Source: an uncultured Verrucomicrobiota bacterium
GTDB taxonomy: Bacteria; Verrucomicrobiota; Verrucomicrobiia; Palsa-1439
Assembly (NCBI GenBank): GCA_903825695.1
Contig: CAIKBP010000172.1
Coordinates: 1 to 14,439, forward strand
Direction: 5' to 3'
Length of the DNA stretch: 14,439 nt
The translations under genes were made by a program, and so were the position numbers. Each line of letters begins with the position of its first letter. The stretch's first letter is position 1. The notes under the pieces are model-generated. The model was not told the origin of the DNA. It did no database searches and saw nothing but the letters and a program-made list of their open reading frames with translations. Below are positions 5,597 to 12,317 of this stretch, one piece after another.

Positions 5597-5672
5597 GAGA
5601 CGGTAGCTCAGCTGGTAGAGCAACGGCCTTTTAAGCCGTGGGTCCTGGGTTCGATTCCCAGCCGTCTCACCA
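5597..5672 (+). tRNA. tRNA-Lys (anticodon UUU), CCA encoded
   Basis: All four arms fold cleanly. The acceptor GAGACGG (5597-5603) pairs with CCGTCTC (5662-5668). The D arm is GCTC/GAGC, the anticodon arm ACGGC-CTTTTAA-GCCGT, and the T arm CTGGG-TTCGATT-CCCAG. The loop CTTTTAA places TTT at positions 34-36, giving lysine. The discriminator A5669 is followed by an encoded CCA (5670-5672). It stands alone and no attachment-site duplication is visible at its 3' end within the window. Confidence 0.97.
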
Positions 5673-5717
5673 TTTTCAACTTTTTGCGTTTCCCACCAAC
5701 ATAGCGACCGTTTCCGT

Positions 5718-5746
5718 TTGTCAGTGAAGCAAGAATGTTCTATTTT
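5718..5746 (+). promoter_or_regulatory. Sigma-70 promoter for the rhomboid-glnE unit, nearly leaderless
   Basis: TTGTCA (5718-5723) and TATTTT (5741-5746) lie 17 bases apart and match the consensus at five and four of six bases. The expected transcription start is around 5753, within about two bases of the rhomboid ATG at 5755. This agrees with the absence of any Shine-Dalgarno sequence there and suggests a leaderless message. Confidence 0.45.
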
Positions 5747-5754
5747 CGGACTCG

Positions 5755-6657
5755 ATGCGCGATATCTGGAGTCGACGACGTGCCCACGGGCCGCTGGGGC
5801 AACTCGCAAATCTATTTCGGGAGTGGGCGGGGCAGTTCGAATCCGTCACGGAGTTGCTGATCTGGCTGAACATTGGGGTGTTCATCCTGCAGTTCGTCGG
5901 GGCATTTCTTTTTCATACCTCAATCATCGAAGACTTGTTCGCGTTGAGCGCGGACGGGATGAGGCGGGGATTCATCTGGCAACCGTTCACGTACATGTTC
6001 CTGCACGGCGGCATCTGGCATATCCTGATTAATATGTTCGTGTTGTGGTTCTTCGGTCGCGAGGTGGAATACTTCATCGGCCGGAAATACTTCACGAGAT
6101 TGTACTTCATCGGTGGATTGGCCGGTGCGGGATTGTGGCTGGCGTTTAATTTTCACTCGCTAGTGCCAGTTCTGGGCGCATCGGCTGCTGTGTTGGCTTG
6201 TGTGATTGCCTTCGCGACGCTATTTCCCGATCGAGACATCACGCTGCTCGTCTTCTTCATCTTACCGGTCACGTTGAAGGCCAGATACATGGCCTTGATT
6301 GCAGTCGCGTTCGATGTCGTGCCGCTGCTTTCCGGCACCGGTACAGACGTGGCGCATCTCGCGCATTTGGGTGGGGCGGCATTCGGCTATCTTTACATCA
6401 AGCAACTCGGCTACGGGACGACACCGCGATGGCTACTTGCATTGCAGCGGGTAGGTGCGGCGTTGATATCGCGACGCCAACGGCGTCGGCGCGATCTTTC
6501 ATCCGATGAATCACGCTCAGAGCGTGATGAATACATGCGCGATGTGGTGGATCCGATTCTGGACAAGATTGCGAGGGAGGGGCTGCAGAGCCTGACGCAG
6601 CACGAGCAACAGATCATGGAATCGGCCCGTGAACTCATCGAGAAGAAGGGGCGATGA
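5755..6657 (+). CDS. Rhomboid family intramembrane serine protease
   Basis: This 300-residue polytopic membrane protein cleaves membrane-spanning segments of other proteins. The catalytic pair is visible: S143 in LGASAAV and H204 in AHLAHLGG. So are the family's HGGIWHILINMFVLWFFG block (H84, H89, N93) and the FTYMFLHGG lead-in. About six hydrophobic helices span residues 33-215. A basic stretch (SRRQRRRRD, about 236-244) and a soluble helical tail with DPILDKIAREGLQSLT follow, as in rhomboids carrying a C-terminal cytosolic module. The substrate is unknown. The start at 5755 lacks a ribosome binding site but sits where the likely transcript begins. The stop overlaps the glnE start by four bases (ATGA), so the two are translationally coupled. 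Confidence 0.93.
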   Translation: MRDIWSRRRAHGPLGQLANLFREWAGQFESVTELLIWLNIGVFILQFVGAFLFHTSIIEDLFALSADGMRRGFIWQPFTYMFLHGGIWHILINMFVLWFFGREVEYFIGRKYFTRLYFIGGLAGAGLWLAFNFHSLVPVLGASAAVLACVIAFATLFPDRDITLLVFFILPVTLKARYMALIAVAFDVVPLLSGTGTDVAHLAHLGGAAFGYLYIKQLGYGTTPRWLLALQRVGAALISRRQRRRRDLSSDESRSERDEYMRDVVDPILDKIAREGLQSLTQHEQQIMESARELIEKKGR

Positions 6658-7475
6658 ACCGAACACGTTCACGTTCTCTGCGCTCATCGCCCGCCTGGAT
6701 GACGGCGTTGTTGGGTCCGCGCCCGCCGCGCGCGGCGACGGTGGAGGCATTGCTGCGAGAATACGGGTTTCGTGAGCCGGCCAATGTACGCATCGCCATA
6801 AGTCGGCTTTTCATAGATGACCTTCAACGGCGGGCACTGGCAAAAATCTTTCCCCACCTGATCCATGCCTGCGCTCAGTCAGCGGATCCCGACCGCGCAC
6901 TGTTGAGTTTCGAGCGCCTGGTGGCGGCGCTGCCGAATCCGAGCATGTTCTACCACTACTTGCAAGCCGCACCCGACCGGCTCGAGATGCTGGTAACGAT
7001 TTTTGCGCATTCACAGGCGCTGGCCGATACCTTGGTGCGAAATGCCGAACACTTCCATTTCCTGATCGCCCCGGAGACATTGGCTAAGCCGCGCGAAAAA
7101 TCGCGATTGGATGCCGAACTCCGGCGGTTGCTGCTGGTGGTGCGGATACCGGAACAGAAGTACGACGTGATTCGCCGGTTCCGCCGACGCGAAACGCTCC
7201 GGATCGGCGCGCGTGATTTGCTGGGCCGCGCCACGGTGGAGGAAACGACGCTGGAATTGTCGAACCTTGCGGATGTTTGTCTTCAAGCAGTGCTAGAGAC
7301 GGCATTGGCTGGGTTACGCGCACGGTTCAAACTACCAACAGCTGCCACGGCGGAGTCGAATCAGTTTGCCATCATCGGCATGGGCAAGCTGGGCGGGCAG
7401 GAATTGAATTATTCCAGCGATGTGGACGTGATGTTCGTTTACGAACAGGAAGGCGATCTTACCCCCGACGATTAG
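6654..7475 (+). CDS. glnE: glnE, N-terminal part: glutamine synthetase adenylyltransferase/adenylyl-removing enzyme, up to a frameshift
   Basis: GlnE attaches AMP to and removes it from a tyrosine of glutamine synthetase, setting its activity by nitrogen state through PII. This 273-residue piece holds the N-terminal (deadenylylating) nucleotidyltransferase domain, with the signature GMGKLGGQELNYSSDVDVMF at 242-261 and metal ligands D256 and D258. The upstream helical region has the usual RHxxLxxxxxR-like, Arg-rich blocks. It ends at a TAG (7473-7475) right after VYEQEGDLTPDD. That is far too early, because family members run to roughly 950-1000 residues. The remainder continues without loss in the +1 frame from about 7465. 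Removing one C from the C5 run at 7462-7466 rejoins the two into about 1011 residues. The start overlaps the rhomboid stop. Confidence 0.93.
   Translation: MNRTRSRSLRSSPAWMTALLGPRPPRAATVEALLREYGFREPANVRIAISRLFIDDLQRRALAKIFPHLIHACAQSADPDRALLSFERLVAALPNPSMFYHYLQAAPDRLEMLVTIFAHSQALADTLVRNAEHFHFLIAPETLAKPREKSRLDAELRRLLLVVRIPEQKYDVIRRFRRRETLRIGARDLLGRATVEETTLELSNLADVCLQAVLETALAGLRARFKLPTAATAESNQFAIIGMGKLGGQELNYSSDVDVMFVYEQEGDLTPDD
7462..7466 (+). other. glnE: Frameshift site in glnE: C5 run with one extra base
   Basis: The upstream frame reads GDLTPDD and then stops. The other frame, entered with one C skipped, reads GDLTPTISRHEFFTKL, which is what GlnE proteins show here (ISNHEFF-type). No residue is lost or gained at the joint, so a single extra C explains everything. 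A homopolymer error in sequencing or assembly is the simplest reason. Alternatives are a true recent mutation or +1 slippage of tRNA-Pro on CCC next to G. Confidence 0.9.
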
Positions 7476-9690
7476 CCGCCACGAGTTCTTTACGAAACTT
7501 GCCGAGGAAATCATTCGGGTGGTAGGCGGTGCTGGCGCGGAGGGGACAATCTTCCGGATCGATCTACGGCTGCGGCCCGAAGGACGGACGGGCCACTTGG
7601 CGCGATCCTTGCAGAGCTTTGAAGATTACTATGCGCAGTGGGGCGAGACGTGGGAGCGAATGGCGCTGGTCAAGGCGCGGCCGGTGGCAGGCAATGCTGC
7701 GTTGGGCGAGCGTTTCATCAAAATGGTGCAGCCATTTGTGTACGCGCGGTATGCGAGCGAGAATGTCGTTCAACAAATGGCGGTGCTGAAACAGAGGATC
7801 GAAAACGAGATCGTCGGCGAAGGCCAGCTTACCCGGCACGTCAAGCTCGGCATCGGCGGCATCCGCGAGATCGAGTTCATTGTGCAATCGTTCCAGGTGT
7901 TACGCGGGGCGTGGCTGATTGAATTGCGGGAACGGAACACCTTGCGGGCGCTGACATTACTGGCACGACATAAACTCCTGACGGAAGCGGAAGCGCTCAC
8001 GCTGGCAAATGCGTACCGGTTCCTGCGAAACGTCGAACACCGGCTGCAGATGGAAATGGAATTGCAGACGCACATGATTCCCGACGAAGAGCGGGCGCTG
8101 ATGCGGCTGGCACGGAGTCTGGGGTTCGCGTCCGTAGAGAAGTTCTTCGTAAAGCAGAAAGCCCATACGGCTGCGGTCAGACGAATTTACGAGCGCGTAT
8201 TGGCCGCGGCCGGCACGGAGAACGCGGCCGCAGATGACCGGCTCACACCGGCGCAACTGACGGACATGCTGACCGGTTCAGGGTTCGCGTCCGTGCCCGA
8301 GGCCGTGAAGAGTGTTGAGGGTCTGCTTCATGGGCCGGGGTTTGGACACGTGTCGCAACGGACGAAGGACCTGTTTGGACGGTTGTTCCCGCAACTGCTG
8401 GCCACGGCGGTAACGGTGGCGGACCCGGACGGCGCCTTGCTGCGGTTTGCACGTTTTGTCAACGCCTACGGCGCCCGTGGACTGTTGTACGAGACCTTGG
8501 TGAACCATCCCAAGCTCATCGAGATGCTTGTGCGGCTTGGAGATGCCAGTCCATTTTTGTCAGACGTGATGGCCAACCAACCGGAGTTGTTCGACGAGAT
8601 CAGCGCGGGCGGATTATTGACGGAACCGAAGAATCTTGAGCGGATGTGGCGCGAGCTGACGGTGGCGCGCAGCGGCGACGCAGCGGAACGCGCGCGAGCG
8701 TGGAAACGGGCCGAGTTACTGCGAATCGGCATTGAGGATGTGATGGGGCTTGTCGATCTGGAGCAGTTGCAGCAGGAGATTACAGCCTTGGCAGAGGCAT
8801 GTCTGCGACTGGCGGTGGAAGAGGTGCGACGCGAACTGAAGTTGCAGGATTTTCCGTTCACAGTGATCGGGACGGGCAAGTTTGGCGGGCAGGAACTTGG
8901 GTATGGGGCGGATCTCGACGTGCTGTTTGTCGGCGGTATGGAGGACGCCGGCTACGCGCGGGCGAACAAATTGGCTGCGAGGGTGGTGGAGTTCATGGCG
9001 CTGCCGACGGGTTCTGGCAGGTTGTTCGCCATGGACGCTCGGTTGCGGCCCGACGGCGAGAAGGGGCCGCTGGTCAGTTCGCTGGCGGCGCATCGCGACT
9101 ACTACTTGAAACGCGCGCATCTCTGGGAGCGACAGGCGCTCGTCAAGGCGCGCTGGGTGGCAGGCGACGCAGAATTGGGCCAGCAGTTCATCCAGATGGC
9201 GCAGGAGATTGTGTATGAACACGCGCTGACGGACGTGGAACTGCAGGAGATTCGGCAGATGCGACGACGGGTGGAGACGGAACGCGGCGATCAGAAGCAC
9301 GTCGAGTTGGAATTCAAGACGGGGCCAGGCGGTCTGATGGACGTGGAGTTCATGGTCCAGGCGCTGCAACTGCGCAATTGCCATGACCAGCCGCAGTTGC
9401 GCACCGAGCATACACTGACGGCGCTGAATCGTTTGGTGGCTATCGGCGCCGTCGATGAGGAAGCCGGCCACCAGCTACGGCACGGTTATCAATTTCTCCG
9501 GCGCATCGAGCTGGTGTTGCGCCGCGTGGACGACGCCAGTGTGTCGCGGATACCTGTCGAGGAACGAGAGCAGTTCTTCCTGGCCAAACGCATGGGTTTT
9601 GCCACCACTGCCGAGTTCTTAGGTGATTATCGGCTGATCACACGGCGTATCCGGGAGTTGTACGACCGCCTGTTGGCGTTGCCGGCGTGA
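7465..9690 (+). CDS. glnE: glnE, C-terminal part: linker and adenylylating domain
   Basis: This frame continues GlnE after the frameshift; the first in-frame GTG that could act alone is at 7519, giving 723 residues. It finishes the N-terminal catalytic domain (EGTIFRIDLRLRPEGRTGHL, FEDYYAQWGETWERMALVKARP). It runs through the helical PII-binding linker and enters the second nucleotidyltransferase domain at about 8866-8935 with GTGKFGGQELGYGADLDVLF, followed by FAMDARLRPDGEKGPLVSSL and HRDYYLKRAHLWERQALVKA. The paired RLRPEG/RLRPDG blocks confirm the twin-domain design. The second signature has Ala where Ser is common before the DxD, a conservative change. The C-terminal helical part is full length and ends at a TGA. 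If the frameshift is real, the adenylylating half might still be made separately, but no ribosome binding site supports that. Confidence 0.92.
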   Translation, partial: PTISRHEFFTKLAEEIIRVVGGAGAEGTIFRIDLRLRPEGRTGHLARSLQSFEDYYAQWGETWERMALVKARPVAGNAALGERFIKMVQPFVYARYASENVVQQMAVLKQRIENEIVGEGQLTRHVKLGIGGIREIEFIVQSFQVLRGAWLIELRERNTLRALTLLARHKLLTEAEALTLANAYRFLRNVEHRLQMEMELQTHMIPDEERALMRLARSLGFASVEKFFVKQKAHTAAVRRIYERVLAAAGTENAAADDRLTPAQLTDMLTGSGFASVPEAVKSVEGLLHGPGFGHVSQRTKDLFGRLFPQLLATAVTVADPDGALLRFARFVNAYGARGLLYETLVNHPKLIEMLVRLGDASPFLSDVMANQPELFDEISAGGLLTEPKNLERMWRELTVARSGDAAERARAWKRAELLRIGIEDVMGLVDLEQLQQEITALAEACLRLAVEEVRRELKLQDFPFTVIGTGKFGGQELGYGADLDVLFVGGMEDAGYARANKLAARVVEFMALPTGSGRLFAMDARLRPDGEKGPLVSSLAAHRDYYLKRAHLWERQALVKARWVAGDAELGQQFIQMAQEIVYEHALTDVELQEIRQMRRRVETERGDQKHVELEFKTGPGGLMDVEFMVQALQLRNCHDQPQLRTEHTLTALNRLVAIGAVDEEAGHQLRHGYQFLRRIELVLRRVDDASVSRIPVEEREQFFLAKRMGFATTAEFLGDYRLITRRIRELYDRLLALPA

Positions 9691-9811
9691 CTGCTGAGTT
9701 TGTGAAACATGGGGCGAGATGGAGCGAAAATTAAGACTTGCACTACTCGTCCCTCTCAAGTACCAGTTGAAACGCAGGCGAGCATTAAAGGGGTCTGAAG
9801 GGAAGTAGTTG

Positions 9812-10204
9812 ATGGGCGCAGCGAAACGACTGCGGATATTAGTCGTAGATGACCAACTGGCAGTACGCGATGTGGTTGGAGACATGGTGCAGTTTGCCGG
9901 TCATGAGGTGATCGGCAAGGCGAACGACGGGATCGAAGCTGTTGAGCAAGCGAGACGACTCCGTCCAGATATTGTCATCATGGATGTGGTCATGCCTCGT
10001 GTCAGCGGCATCCAGGCGATGTCCACGATTCTGTCTGAGAAAACGGCGACAGGGGTGCTTCTGATGTCCGGCGAATACCGCTCACATGGAATGACCAAGG
10101 AAGAGCTACTCAAGGCTGGCGCGATGATGTTTCTCGAAAAACCTTTCAGCTTGAACGACCTCGCTCAGTCGCTGGATAAATGCGCCGGGGAGATTACCAC
10201 CTGA
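9812..10204 (+). CDS. Stand-alone CheY-like response regulator receiver
   Basis: The 130-residue protein is a single receiver domain with no output domain. The conserved sites are all present: acidic pair D13/D14 (ILVVDDQ), phosphoacceptor D58 (IVIMDVVMP), switch S86 (VLLMSGE) and K110 before P111 (MFLEKPFS). It should be phosphorylated by a histidine kinase and act by protein contact. No kinase or chemotaxis gene is nearby, so the pathway is unknown. The ATG at 9812 follows GAAGGGAAG at a normal distance; a TTG one codon earlier is less likely. It starts 121 bases after glnE and ends 25 bases before the convergent rnc gene. Being next to nitrogen-control glnE does not by itself imply a shared role. 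Confidence 0.92.
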   Translation: MGAAKRLRILVVDDQLAVRDVVGDMVQFAGHEVIGKANDGIEAVEQARRLRPDIVIMDVVMPRVSGIQAMSTILSEKTATGVLLMSGEYRSHGMTKEELLKAGAMMFLEKPFSLNDLAQSLDKCAGEITT

Positions 10205-10229
10205 GAACCGCACGCGACTTGCAGTATTC

Positions 10230-10940
10230 TTACCGATTACCGGCCTGGGCTGATTGACCTTCGATCGCCGCAAGCGCAGAAGCAGCAGCAGAGGTCTCCG
10301 CCCGTTTCTTGCTAGAACCTTGGCCGCGCCCGATTTCTTTTCCCTGCCACTCCACCACGATCTCAAAATGTTTGTTGTGGTCCGGACCTGATTCGTGGAT
10401 GACGCGATAAACCGGATTAGCCGGGGAACGCGCTTGAAGCAGCTCCTGCAAACGGCCTTTCGGGTTTTCGCGTGGGGTCTCCGAATCGAGTTCTGCAAAC
10501 TCGCCTTTGAACTGCGAGAGAATCAGCTTCCGCACGGCGCGCAGACCGCCATCGAGATAAACCGCCCCAAGCAACGATTCGTACGCGTCAGCGAGATTGG
10601 ATAGGCGTTCGCGGCCGCCGCTGGATTCCTCGCCTTTGCCGAGCAGTAAATGTTTGCCGAGATCGATTGCTTGCGCCCGCCGACACAGCGTGTGGCGATT
10701 CGCGAGATGAGCGCGCAATTGCGTCAGCACGCCCTCGGGCTGCGTCGGATAAAGTTTGTAGATGCGGTCGGTCAACACCAGTTGCAGCACGGCGTCGCCG
10801 AGAAACTCCAGCCGCTGGTTGTCCCCATTGCCCTTCGCGCCGTTCTCGTGGGCGAGCGACGGATGGGTCAACGCTTCATGAAGAAGTTCGGGAGCCTTGA
10901 ATGCATAACCGATGGCGGCTTCCAGTTTATGAAAATGCAT
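10230..10940 (-). CDS. rnc: Ribonuclease III
   Basis: This 236-residue protein cuts double-stranded RNA in rRNA and mRNA processing. The catalytic domain carries both signatures: NQRLEFLGDAVLQLVLTD (E45, D49) and NLADAYESLLGAVYLD (D118, E121), the four metal-binding acids. The dsRNA-binding domain starts at about 159 (NPKGRLQELLQA) and runs through YRVIHESGPDHNKHF to GSSKKRAETSAAASAL, with the KKxAE core motif. The frame extends upstream to 11063, but the first 41 codons look non-coding. The ATG at 10940 gives the usual N-terminus (LEAAIGYAFKAPELL), although no Shine-Dalgarno is visible. It faces the receiver gene tail to tail and lies 149 bases after xerD on the same strand. Confidence 0.95.
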   Translation of the reverse strand: MHFHKLEAAIGYAFKAPELLHEALTHPSLAHENGAKGNGDNQRLEFLGDAVLQLVLTDRIYKLYPTQPEGVLTQLRAHLANRHTLCRRAQAIDLGKHLLLGKGEESSGGRERLSNLADAYESLLGAVYLDGGLRAVRKLILSQFKGEFAELDSETPRENPKGRLQELLQARSPANPVYRVIHESGPDHNKHFEIVVEWQGKEIGRGQGSSKKRAETSAAASALAAIEGQSAQAGNR

Positions 10941-11089
10941 GGTTCGTTGAGATTTCTGCAGCAGGAAGTTGGCGCGAGACCTTATCAGTCGCAACAGGCA
11001 AGTCCGCCACACGGCGGACAAGTCTTGCGCGAACGTCCATCTGCGACGATGACAGCTTACCAACTATTCCACAAAAAGCGAGACGAAAA

Positions 11090-11995
11090 TCACGACACGC
11101 CGCGGCGTCCAGAACGGGGATGGAAGCGATAGTGCGTCTCCTTGAGCCGTCTCTGATCGACATGGGTGTAGATCTGCGTGGTGGAAATATCGGTGTGGCC
11201 CAGCATTTCCTGGATGACCCGCAGGTCGCCGCCGTTCTCAAGTAGGTGCGTGGCGAAGCTGTGCCGCAACGTATGCGGCGTGATGTGCTTGGCAATGCCT
11301 GCAGCGTGCGCGTATTTCTTGACCAGATGCCAGATTGTCTTGCGATTGAGCGAGCCACCACGCGTCGAAATGAAAATCTCGCTGCGCTGCCCACGGCGCA
11401 CAAACGAAGGGCGCGCCTCTTGCAGGTAACGCCGAATGCAGGCTGCGGCCTGTTTCCCGACCGGCACGATGCGTTCCTTGCTGCCTTTACCGACAATCCG
11501 CAGGAAACCCGCATCGAAATTGACGTCGCTCAGGGAGATCCTGGCGACCTCGCTCACGCGCAGCCCGGTGGCGTACATGAACTCGAGCATCGCCTTGTCA
11601 CGCAGACCGAGCTTGGTGTGGGCTGCCGGCGCGGCCAGTAACCGTTCCACCTCATCATAGGTCAATGCGTTGGGAATGGTCCGCCACAGCCGTGGTGAAT
11701 CAACCGATTGCGTCGGATTCTCGGCCAGCAGTTTCTCGCGGACAAGGAACCTATAGAACATGCGGAGCGTCGAGAGTTGACGGGCCAGGCTGCGGGGGCT
11801 GACATCGTGTTTGCGCCGGTCCATCAGAAACTCTGTGATATGCTGGTGCCGGACACGGTTCATCTTATCGACGCCCCGGCGCTGGATGAACTCGACGAAC
11901 TGCGCCAGGTCCGTGCGGTAGGCCACGCGCGTGTTCTCCGCCAGGCCACGCTCAACGGTCAAGTAATCCAAGAAAGCATCCACCAAATGTTGCAC
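11090..11995 (-). CDS. xerD: Tyrosine recombinase XerD/XerC
   Basis: This 301-residue site-specific recombinase resolves chromosome dimers at dif together with a partner Xer protein and FtsK. The N-terminal SAM-like DNA-binding domain covers residues about 1-90 (FLDYLTVERGLAENTRVAYRTDL pattern). The catalytic domain has all six active residues: R146 (ATGLRVSE), K173 (GKGSKER), H241 and R244 (HTLRHSF), H267 (LGHTDIS) and nucleophile Y276 (IYTHV). Length and motifs fit Xer rather than a phage integrase. XerD and XerC cannot be fully separated from one sequence, and XerD is the better guess. The start is GTG at 11995; AAGGAG lies 12 bases upstream, a little far, with no closer start codon in frame. 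A TATACT box precedes it by about 30 bases. Confidence 0.93.
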   Translation of the reverse strand: MQHLVDAFLDYLTVERGLAENTRVAYRTDLAQFVEFIQRRGVDKMNRVRHQHITEFLMDRRKHDVSPRSLARQLSTLRMFYRFLVREKLLAENPTQSVDSPRLWRTIPNALTYDEVERLLAAPAAHTKLGLRDKAMLEFMYATGLRVSEVARISLSDVNFDAGFLRIVGKGSKERIVPVGKQAAACIRRYLQEARPSFVRRGQRSEIFISTRGGSLNRKTIWHLVKKYAHAAGIAKHITPHTLRHSFATHLLENGGDLRVIQEMLGHTDISTTQIYTHVDQRRLKETHYRFHPRSGRRGVS

Positions 11996-12023
11996 GCGAG
12001 TGTTGTTCTCCTTATCGCGGCTC

Positions 12024-12029
12024 AGTATA
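12024..12029 (-). promoter_or_regulatory. Candidate -10 box of the xerD promoter
   Basis: TATACT on the minus strand matches five of six consensus bases and would start a transcript roughly 20-25 bases before the xerD GTG, just ahead of AAGGAG. The -35 region at the right distance (CTTTCC) is poor. Confidence 0.35.
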
Positions 12030-12176
12030 GCCTATCTGGCGTGCGGGGAAAGCCAGTTCTAGATTCGTAACGGACAACAGCGGATCATTGGGGATTATCA
12101 AGTCGGAGTTTCTCGTCTACCTTCTCAACAGCCGTCTTGCTCAAAAACTCACTACGAAAAATTTTGTAAAAGTCTG

Positions 12177-12205
12177 TTGACATTCGATGCCGGTTCGGAT
12201 ATTCC
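12177..12205 (+). promoter_or_regulatory. Candidate promoter of the surface-protein gene
   Basis: A perfect TTGACA (12177-12182) is followed after 17 bases by TATTCC (12200-12205), a weak -10 box; GATATT at 15 bases is an alternative. An A/T-rich stretch directly upstream could act as an UP element. The leader to the ATG at 12318 would be about 105 bases. Confidence 0.4.
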
Positions 12206-12259
12206 TCAACCGCGAGTTTTGGTGAGTATGAGGTCAGGAGAGGACAATCTTAAGCAAAG

Positions 12260-12287
12260 TGGGACTGTCCCAAAGCGAAGTGTCGCT
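12260..12287 (+). promoter_or_regulatory. Two adjacent inverted repeats in the 5' leader
   Basis: TGGGAC-T-GTCCCA (12260-12272) is a perfect 13-base palindrome with a single central base. One base later AGCGA-AGTG-TCGCT (12274-12287) can form a five-pair hairpin with a four-base loop. They lie 31-58 bases before the start codon. The first looks like a DNA operator because its loop is too small for RNA; the second could be an RNA stem near the ribosome binding site. Confidence 0.4.
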
Positions 12288-12317
12288 AAACGGGAGCATT
12301 TCAAAGGAGTGGGAGTT

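Larger units (their letters stand above)
11996..12317. other. 322-base gene-free stretch between divergent genes
   Basis: This separates leftward xerD from the rightward surface-protein gene. It contains the xerD -10 box (12024-12029), an A/T-rich block (about 12143-12172) ahead of a TTGACA promoter (12177-12205), and two adjacent small hairpins in the leader (12260-12287). I found no coding frame. Confidence 0.7.

Noticed and set aside
5597..5754. tRNA-Lys as an integration site
   Set aside because: No duplicate of the tRNA 3' end and no integrase or phage gene next to it. The tyrosine recombinase at 11090-11995 has Xer features and is 5 kb away.
8716..9471. Minus-strand frame of about 250 codons inside glnE
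   Set aside because: The plus strand there encodes clear GlnE motifs; the antisense product is His/Gln/Arg-rich without domain features.
10941..11063. Upstream extension of the RNase III frame by 41 codons
   Set aside because: RNase III normally begins close to the LExxIGYxF segment; the extra residues are Arg/Cys-rich and unlike any part of the family.
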